Of a stretch of DNA of 64,000 bases, positions 58,466 to 64,000 are shown one piece after another. Position 1 is the first letter of the stretch. Each line of letters opens with the position of its first letter. Under the pieces are notes generated by a model that made no database searches, was not told the DNA's origin, and worked only from the letters and a program-made list of their open reading frames with translations. The translations under genes were made by a program, and so were the position numbers. Origin of the DNA: Brevibacillus daliensis (GTDB lineage Bacteria; Bacillota; Bacilli; Brevibacillales; Brevibacillaceae); NCBI RefSeq assembly GCF_021245735.1, contig NZ_JAJISB010000020.1, forward strand, positions 1 through 64,000, written 5' to 3'.

Positions 58466-59398
58466 ATGGAAATCGCAATCATCGGCGGTGGTTCAGTTGG
58501 TTTGTTACTCGCTGCTAGATTGTCATTGACCGGTTCGAATGTGAAACTAGTCACACGTACAGAAAAGCAAGCGGAAGAGATCAATAATAGAGGCGTTCTG
58601 TTACAGACATTATGGGGAGAAAGAATACCCGTGTACATACAGGCTACATCCATTCAACAAAACCTGCCCGATGTTGATCTCTACGTTTTAGCGGTTAAGC
58701 AGACCCAGCTTAACACAATACTTCCCTCTCTTACATCCATTGCAACAACTGCTAGAGTACTCGCTACTCAAAATGGTATGGGGCACGATGATCGCTTGAA
58801 GGAGGTGCTTTCGGAAGAACAAATCTATTTGGCTGTTCATACTGAAGGTGCATGTAGACATGAAAGTACAGTAGTCGAGCATACGGGCATAGGTAGTTGG
58901 CATATTGGTTCCGTAGTACTCAATACGACAACTGTAGACAAGGTAATAGGAGATTTTCTAATAGCAGCGGGGATTGCTGGATTAACCATTGACCATGTAT
59001 CTAATATCTACGAGTACTTATGGCGTAAATTGATGGCGAATGTCGTAATTAATCCACTGACAACACTTTTCGAAATTCCTAACGGTGAACTGCTTCAATC
59101 CAGAGAAACATTAGATATCATGAGAGTGATGTTTCTTGAGGCCAAAAATGTAGCAGTAGCAAGTGGTCAAAAAATTACGGAAAAAAATTGGCAGGATATT
59201 TTACAAATTTGCCGAAATACATCGAGAAATTATTCTTCCATGCTACAAGACCTGCGAAACGGTAGACCTATCGAAATTGATGCGATCAACGGCTATATCG
59301 TCAATAGAGGGAAGGTGCTGGGTGTCAAGACACCTCAACAGGAGGCTGTTTACAAAGCTGCTCTCCTCAAAGCAGGCTTGAGGATCCAAAGGGGATAG
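58466..59398 (+). CDS. ylbQ: Ketopantoate reductase family protein (PanE/YlbQ-like)
   Basis: This 310-aa NADPH-dependent reductase starts MEIAIIGGGSVGLLLAARL (GxGxxG dinucleotide site). LYVLAVKQTQ and ATQNGMGHDD follow, with the catalytic Lys in YLWRKLMANVVINPLT and the conserved end NGRPIEIDAINGYIVNRGK. It would reduce 2-dehydropantoate to pantoate for coenzyme A. In B. subtilis ylbQ follows ylbP directly; here the leucine-degradation cluster lies between them. ATG 58466 follows TTGGGAG. Confidence 0.88.
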   Translation: MEIAIIGGGSVGLLLAARLSLTGSNVKLVTRTEKQAEEINNRGVLLQTLWGERIPVYIQATSIQQNLPDVDLYVLAVKQTQLNTILPSLTSIATTARVLATQNGMGHDDRLKEVLSEEQIYLAVHTEGACRHESTVVEHTGIGSWHIGSVVLNTTTVDKVIGDFLIAAGIAGLTIDHVSNIYEYLWRKLMANVVINPLTTLFEIPNGELLQSRETLDIMRVMFLEAKNVAVASGQKITEKNWQDILQICRNTSRNYSSMLQDLRNGRPIEIDAINGYIVNRGKVLGVKTPQQEAVYKAALLKAGLRIQRG

Positions 59399-59402
59399 TC
59401 TA

Positions 59403-59813
59403 ATGCTTGAACTTTTGAGAAATGTTTGGGGTACCTTGGTTGCTTTTCCAATCGTCGCTTTCCTGATTATTGTCTTTCTAGTCTATTTTTGGAAGAAAGA
59501 TAAAAAGGTGGCGTTCAATTGGTCGGTTAATATTACGAATATTTTTTTAATTCTTTCCGTAGTGAACATTTACAAACAGATATGGCCGCAAGCTTGGTCT
59601 GCATGGATCTGGGTCATTAGCTCTTTTCTCCTCTTGTACGGAATGTTACTATTCATCCAGCGAAAAATGCGCGGCAAAATTTCTTTAACGAAAATTGGAT
59701 TTTCCACGTGGCGGATCTCTTTCATCATACTTACCGTAACCTATTGCTTTCTGATAACAACCGGCATCATTAAAACGATGCAGGCCGCACATGTTGGTTT
59801 ATCTATCATGTAA
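59403..59813 (+). CDS. DUF3397 membrane protein
   Basis: This 136-aa protein has four hydrophobic segments and the DUF3397 pattern: TLVAFPIVAFLIIVFLVYFWKKDKKVAFNWSVNITNIFLILSV and a basic loop QRKMRGKISLTK before the last two helices. Function unknown. It begins four bases after ylbQ and is probably co-transcribed with it; the XRE-cupin gene follows shortly. Confidence 0.82.
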   Translation: MLELLRNVWGTLVAFPIVAFLIIVFLVYFWKKDKKVAFNWSVNITNIFLILSVVNIYKQIWPQAWSAWIWVISSFLLLYGMLLFIQRKMRGKISLTKIGFSTWRISFIILTVTYCFLITTGIIKTMQAAHVGLSIM

Positions 59814-59834
59814 AAATGAAAGTTGGTGCATAGG

Positions 59835-60392
59835 ATGACGTTACCCATTGAATTGATCGGGAATAAAATTAGGGCTGTTCGTAAAGAGAAAGGTTTTACA
59901 CTTGAAGTCATGGCAACAAAAACTGGCTTGAGTAAAGGGCTTCTGAGTCAGGTAGAGCGAGGAATATCTCAGCCCTCATTGGAATCATTATGGCGTATTA
60001 CAAAGGCTCTTGAGGCTCCGATTATCCATTTTTTTGAAGATGTGGAACAGAGTCACATCCATATTGTGCGTAAAGAAAAACGCCGCCAAATGATTTTTCC
60101 AGACTCTAGCGGTACCTATTCGCTACTGTCTGGTGGAGGTGCTTCCAGGTTAGCTGTAATGGAAGTTCGACTAAAACCAGGCGATCAGGCTAAAGACGTC
60201 TTTGTATCACAAGACGGAGAAGAGTGCTTGGTGGTAATTGAAGGAGAACTGGTCATACGTTTAACGGATGATGAGCACCACTTGGAAGCGGGAGACAGCA
60301 TTTACTTTGATAAAGCTCAATTGCATACAGTCTCCAACGTAGGCGAAGTAGACTGTTTGGCAATTTGGACTGTTTCTTCCCCTCGATTCTAA
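59835..60392 (+). CDS. XRE-cupin transcriptional regulator
   Basis: This 185-aa regulator has a helix-turn-helix (IGNKIRAVRKEKGFTLEVMATKTGLSKGLLSQVERGISQPSLESLWRITKAL, residues 7-58) and a C-terminal cupin barrel (GEECLVVIEGELVIRLTDDEHHLEAGDSIYFDKAQLHTVSNVG). Such proteins sense small metabolites and often control amine, amino-acid or polyamine catabolism; the ligand here is unknown. ATG 59835 is chosen for fit with the family; a GTG four codons earlier is possible. It may be co-transcribed with the two genes before it. Confidence 0.85.
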   Translation: MTLPIELIGNKIRAVRKEKGFTLEVMATKTGLSKGLLSQVERGISQPSLESLWRITKALEAPIIHFFEDVEQSHIHIVRKEKRRQMIFPDSSGTYSLLSGGGASRLAVMEVRLKPGDQAKDVFVSQDGEECLVVIEGELVIRLTDDEHHLEAGDSIYFDKAQLHTVSNVGEVDCLAIWTVSSPRF

Positions 60393-60428
60393 AATTGTCT
60401 TTCTTTGTAAAACATATATGGTAAATAC

Positions 60429-60466
60429 GAACAGGACACTTCGCTGGAGAGGGTCCTGTTTTTCGT
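60429..60466 (+). terminator. Rho-independent terminator
   Basis: AACAGGAC pairs with GTCCTGTT and is followed by TTT. Confidence 0.82.
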
Positions 60467-60526
60467 TCTCTTTTCCCATGCTATAATCAACAGGAATAAC
60501 CCTGGAATGTTGAAAGAAGGAGAAGA

Positions 60527-62152
60527 ATGAAAAATATACCTGTATCTTTACATGCACCTAGATCGTTTCTTACTGATTATAAAAAGGAAAGCGTAGAAGC
60601 ATTATCCTTTTTTACATATTCACCTTTTGCGAAAGAGAGTTATCTGGAACGCATGCAGTACGTAGTAAGTAAAAATGATTGGAATCGCGACGAACTCTCA
60701 GATGCGCTGTATCGCTATAATCGGCAGGTTGGTAATCATCAGGAGGCGTTAGCAAATATCGAAGAACTGAAGAAGCCAGATACGCTTGCAGTAATTACGG
60801 GGCAACAGGCAGGATTGCTAACGGGTCCGTTGTACACCATATACAAGGCAATTGATACCATTCAACTGGCAAGAGAACAGAGTATGCTACTTGGTGTAAA
60901 GGTAGTTCCTGTATTCTGGATTGCTGGGGAAGATCATGACTTTGATGAAGTAAATCATTTTTTCCAGCAGACACTTACAGGTGAGGCACGGAAAATAACG
61001 ATTGCTACCGATCCAGGAGGGAAGCGTTCTGTTTCAGCAATAAAGACTAGCCAGGATGAGATGCTACAGATCGTGGAGCAGTTTTTTACAGAAGAGCTGG
61101 AAACAGATCATAGTCAAGAGTTACGTCAGCTACTACTAGGTACCGCTCGTGAATCAGATACGCTAGCAGACTGGTTCGCTTTGCTACTGGTTAAGCTATT
61201 TGGTAAGCATGGACTCATCTTGATTGAATCATCTGATCCTGCGGTTAGACAAATGGAAAGCCGTGTGTTTAAAGAAGTAATCCGCAAGAATAAGGAACTA
61301 TCTCGTATTCTTCTTTCAACACAAGCCCGCTTACAAGCCTGTAACTACCCGAATCAACTAGAACTGTATGGTAATCAGGCCCATTTTTTCCTGTATGAAC
61401 AGGAAGAACGTCTCTTGATGGAGCGGGCCCGGAATGGGTTTCAAGCTAAGGATGGTGGCAGACTCTATTCAGAAGACGAATTGCTACAGATATTGGAGAC
61501 CTCTCCTGAGCGCTTTAGTGCAAATGTAGTAAGCCGACCTCTCATGCAGGAACACTTGATTCCTACGCTTGCCTATGTAGCTGGACCTGGTGAACTATTG
61601 TATTGGGCTAATTTTAAAGATGCGTTTTCCTTGTTTGGGCAGCAGGTGCCTCTTGTTGTTCCACGAACTTCCTATGTACTTGTGGAAGGAAATATTGACA
61701 GGCTACTTCAGAAGCATGAATTACGTATAGATACCCTTTTTCATCATATGGATCAATGGAAAAATGAATGGCTGAACGCACTTGATGAACCAGGCTTCCA
61801 TGAAAAATTTGAACAGCAAAAACAGGAAGTGCAAAATTCTTATCAAAAATTGCTCCAGGAAGTTGTTACCTACGATAAAGGATTGCTACAATTGGCAGAA
61901 GCGAATAGGAAGAGGCTTTTGGATGACATTAGCTTCATGCAGGAGCGTGTCAGAAAGGCTATTCATTTGAAACATCAGGTGAGCATCGATCAGATCGTAC
62001 GTATTGAACAGGCGTTACTGCCTGATGGAAAGTGGCAGGAACGTGTCTATACTATTTTTGCCTATATGAATCGATATGGATTAGATTTGATTGATCTTTT
62101 GCTTGAAAAAACTGGTGAACGTAATGGTTCTGTACAGATTGTACATCTGTAA
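60527..62152 (+). CDS. bshC: Bacillithiol biosynthesis protein BshC (putative cysteine-adding enzyme)
   Basis: This 541-aa protein matches BshC (YllA), which completes bacillithiol by adding cysteine to glucosaminyl-malate. Landmarks are DTLAVITGQQAGLLTGPLYTIYKAIDTIQLA, PVFWIAGEDHDFDEVNHFF (nucleotide-like site), and a C-terminal coiled-coil region (LDEPGFHEKFEQQKQEVQNSYQKLLQEV). Length and start agree with the family. GAAGGAGAAGA precedes the ATG. As in B. subtilis it lies downstream of the ylbQ region. Confidence 0.95.
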   Translation: MKNIPVSLHAPRSFLTDYKKESVEALSFFTYSPFAKESYLERMQYVVSKNDWNRDELSDALYRYNRQVGNHQEALANIEELKKPDTLAVITGQQAGLLTGPLYTIYKAIDTIQLAREQSMLLGVKVVPVFWIAGEDHDFDEVNHFFQQTLTGEARKITIATDPGGKRSVSAIKTSQDEMLQIVEQFFTEELETDHSQELRQLLLGTARESDTLADWFALLLVKLFGKHGLILIESSDPAVRQMESRVFKEVIRKNKELSRILLSTQARLQACNYPNQLELYGNQAHFFLYEQEERLLMERARNGFQAKDGGRLYSEDELLQILETSPERFSANVVSRPLMQEHLIPTLAYVAGPGELLYWANFKDAFSLFGQQVPLVVPRTSYVLVEGNIDRLLQKHELRIDTLFHHMDQWKNEWLNALDEPGFHEKFEQQKQEVQNSYQKLLQEVVTYDKGLLQLAEANRKRLLDDISFMQERVRKAIHLKHQVSIDQIVRIEQALLPDGKWQERVYTIFAYMNRYGLDLIDLLLEKTGERNGSVQIVHL

Positions 62153-62202
62153 AAGATTCTCATAAGCGAAATAATCTTGCGTGTTCGAAAGGAAAGTATC
62201 TC

Positions 62203-62466
62203 ATGGAAGTTGCCATTTATTTAATTGCTCCAAAGATTGGAATGCCAGCAAAAGAATTGATTAAAGCCATCGATAACGGTGATATTATGGGTGGATTTCC
62301 TGTTGATGATCCATTGTCCAAAATGGCGTGGGTTGATTTGCTCTCCCTACGCAATTACGTGGAATGGTTATATGAACATAAACGTGTTACTGAGCAAAAA
62401 TATTTAAAAGCGATCCGACATATTGAGATGACCAAAGATAAATTATCCATGCAGCAGGAAGGGTAA
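62203..62466 (+). CDS. Hypothetical protein (87 aa)
   Basis: The product begins MEVAIYLIAPKIGMPAKELI, with IDNGDIMGGFPVDDPLSKMAWVDLLSLRNYVEWLYEHKRV in the middle and a helical end. It looks like a small soluble alpha-helical protein, with the N-terminal part reminiscent of a minimal DNA-binding helix pair; I assign no family. GAAAGGAAAG lies before the ATG. It sits between bshC and the YheC/YheD gene on the same strand. Confidence 0.65.
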   Translation: MEVAIYLIAPKIGMPAKELIKAIDNGDIMGGFPVDDPLSKMAWVDLLSLRNYVEWLYEHKRVTEQKYLKAIRHIEMTKDKLSMQQEG

Positions 62467-62558
62467 CGAATTGAATCACTGATTCAACCCAAGAACGAAC
62501 GTCTCCGGGCATTTGTCATAGACTACCACTATAATGCTTACAAAGAGGTGGGAATGCT

Positions 62559-63653
62559 ATGGCAAAGCCTGTGATCGGCGTATTAACATATCGAAATGGG
62601 AAAAAGTTTTTTGAACCAACTTTTTTTCGCCACTTAATCCAAGAAGGAAAAAAGCTGGGAGCTATTGTCTTTTTATTTGGTCCCCATGATGTTCAGTTGG
62701 CAAAGCGGAAAATCAAAGGATTTACTCCTGGAGCTGATAAGACATGGAAAAAAGTGGAATTTGACTGGCCTGATATAGTCATTGATCGCTATCGATATTA
62801 CCCACGACCACAACATAAGGATTATCTTGCCTTTCGACGAAAGCCTCTGTTTGAATATGCCAACAGTCAATTCAAATCTAAATGGAAGGTGCATGAGGCG
62901 TTATCTGGTGAAGACGAAATGATCGTCTGGCTTCCTGAAACCCATGTCTTTTCTAAAGAGAAGTTAGATTTGATGAGAAAAGAGCATCCCCTCCTTTATG
63001 TAAAGCCAACCAATGGAACGGCAGGAAGAAGTATTTTACGAATTCAAAGAAATACTTCGTCATACAGCGTGCTAGGCAGAACATTATCACTCAAAAAAAT
63101 TGTGAAAGACGCTCTTTCTTATGAGGAGCTCGTGTCGTTCATTGCAAATTGGACGAAGGATGAGCGACTAGGCAAGGAAAAATTCCTACTGCAACAAGGT
63201 ATAGATTTGGAATTAATCAAGGGGAGGATGGTTGATACTCGCATTCTTATCCAAAAGAACGAGCTGGGAGATTGGAATGTGACCGGACTTGGTATACGCG
63301 TAGGTGGTTCCAACAGCTCTACTTCTAATCTGCATGGCGGAGGAAAGGCATACGATCCGCTTGAAGTGTTAACCAAGCGATTTGGAGAAAAAATGGCGAA
63401 GGAAGTGCTTACGAAATGCAGGGCTCTTGCTTATCAGACAGCAGAATCCGTAGAAAAAATCTATGGCAGAATGTTTGAACTAGGACTTGATGTAGGCATT
63501 GATGTATCGGGGGACGTGTATCTCATTGAAATAAATCCGAAGCCAGGTCGCGATATTTTTCGTCAGTTAAATCAGATAGAAACATATCGGGAAGCGGTAA
63601 GGCGTCCCCTTCAATATGCATTGCTACTCTTGAAGGGACGGGTTACGGTGTAA
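62559..63653 (+). CDS. YheC/YheD-family endospore coat-associated ATP-grasp protein
   Basis: This 364-aa protein belongs to the YheC/YheD family linked to spore coats in Bacillales. The N-terminal part (IGVLTYRNGKKFFEPTFFRHLIQEGKKLGAIVFLFGPHDV) precedes an ATP-grasp domain with LLYVKPTNGTAGRSILRI (ATP-binding Lys), FLLQQGIDLELIKGRMVDTRILIQ and metal-binding VYLIEINPKPGRDIFRQL. It presumably ligates an amino acid or similar group, but no product is known. AGAGGTGGGA precedes the ATG. Confidence 0.88.
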   Translation: MAKPVIGVLTYRNGKKFFEPTFFRHLIQEGKKLGAIVFLFGPHDVQLAKRKIKGFTPGADKTWKKVEFDWPDIVIDRYRYYPRPQHKDYLAFRRKPLFEYANSQFKSKWKVHEALSGEDEMIVWLPETHVFSKEKLDLMRKEHPLLYVKPTNGTAGRSILRIQRNTSSYSVLGRTLSLKKIVKDALSYEELVSFIANWTKDERLGKEKFLLQQGIDLELIKGRMVDTRILIQKNELGDWNVTGLGIRVGGSNSSTSNLHGGGKAYDPLEVLTKRFGEKMAKEVLTKCRALAYQTAESVEKIYGRMFELGLDVGIDVSGDVYLIEINPKPGRDIFRQLNQIETYREAVRRPLQYALLLLKGRVTV

Positions 63654-63842
63654 GGTGTAAGGGACGCGATTTTTCAGAGAAAAACACACCGTCATCGTTA
63701 GGAACTAGGCACATAATCGCAAAAATAGACTGTAAATTTTTAAAAGTGGCAAAAAAATCATCCTAAAATGATGAACACTGCCTGTTGCTGTGATAAGATA
63801 GCACATATAGTTGTACATTACAGTAAGGAGGCTTGTAGCAAG

Positions 63843-64000
63843 ATGACTATAGTACAAGAAAGCATTGTAAAAGACATGGCATTAGCGCCAAATGGTCATT
63901 TGAAAATTGACTGGGTGAGTGAGCATATGCCTGTACTTAACCGAATTCGGGAAAGATTTGAGGCTGAAAAACCGTTTGCAGGTAAAAAAGTAGCAATCTC
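63843..64000 (+). CDS. ahcY: S-adenosylhomocysteine hydrolase (5' part; runs off the window)
   Basis: The first 52 codons read MTIVQESIVKDMALAPNGHL, then KIDWVSEHMPVLNRIRERFEAEKPFAGKKVAIS. That is the N-terminus of adenosylhomocysteinase (typically LKIEWxxxHMPVLxxIRExFxxEKPLxGxKIA). The enzyme splits S-adenosylhomocysteine to adenosine and homocysteine. The gene continues beyond the right edge, so catalytic and NAD sites cannot be seen. AAGGAGG precedes the ATG. The 190 bases upstream show no S-box or T-box riboswitch. Confidence 0.9.
   Translation, partial: MTIVQESIVKDMALAPNGHLKIDWVSEHMPVLNRIRERFEAEKPFAGKKVAI

Overview
The window looks like a chromosomal segment of a low-GC, spore-forming Firmicute of the Brevibacillus/Paenibacillus type, most like Brevibacillus. 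Indications are strong purine-rich ribosome-binding sites, frequent TTG/GTG starts, spore-related genes (two YhcN/YlaJ lipoproteins, an RsfA/YlbO-type regulator, a YheC/YheD protein), bacillithiol synthesis (bshC), and gene order recalling B. subtilis blocks typA-ylaH / ylaJ-ylaK, yqgX-yqgY-mgsR, and ylbO-ylbP-ylbQ-bshC. I see no rRNA, tRNA, CRISPR array, transposase or prophage.

Layout. 1-2.1 kb: a small gene and a decaying dTDP-sugar locus (rfbC remnant, then an rfbB-like gene lacking the usual catalytic Glu). 2.2-5.4 kb: small proteins, a holin-like protein, a YbjQ-family protein, an MFS transporter. 5.5-7.8 kb: an amino-acid (probably cystine) ABC transporter. 8.1-10.1 kb: a secreted WG-repeat protein and small membrane proteins. 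10.1-13.5 kb: a lysine riboswitch with terminator controlling dapH, a class III aminotransferase and dapL. 13.7-17 kb: small conserved proteins and a MarR/ScoC-like regulator. 17-19.1 kb: an orphan pstS with a multi-hexamer Pho box, flanked on both sides by long palindromic repeats. 19.2-19.5 kb: an SR1-type small RNA encoding an SR1P peptide. 19.6-24 kb: speA, a broken AhpD-like gene, a nitronate monooxygenase-like gene, yktB. 24.3-27.4 kb: two distant paralogues of unknown function around a DUF4446 gene, then speD behind a structured leader. 27.5-36.4 kb: a sporulation lipoprotein, an unknown protein, typA, nfo, ylaH and small proteins. 36.5-39.5 kb: two tandem HTH-TPR regulators of NprR size; the upstream one shares an overlapping divergent promoter with a very short terminated transcript carrying a tiny ORF. 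39.6-43.2 kb: an aldo/keto reductase, ylaJ, ylaK. 43.5-51 kb: lipoproteins, yqgX, a putative methyltransferase with a decayed partial duplicate in front, yqgY, a SufR-like Fe-S regulator and mgsR with a palindrome over its promoter. 51.2-58.3 kb: azlCD, ylbO, ylbP and a leucine-degradation cluster (yngH, biotin carrier, yngG, yngE) in which yngF survives only as its two ends. 58.4-64 kb: a PanE-like reductase, a DUF3397 protein, an XRE-cupin regulator, bshC, a YheC/YheD protein and the start of ahcY.

Working together: the dap operon makes meso-diaminopimelate and lysine through acetylated intermediates with lysine feedback; speA and speD supply polyamine precursors; yngH/HB/G/E would convert 3-methylcrotonyl-CoA to acetoacetate but lack their own hydratase. 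The strongest candidates for something undescribed are the speD leader (26795-26969), the divergent micro-transcript beside the HTH-TPR regulators (39304-39534), and the ~205-bp palindromic elements flanking pstS.
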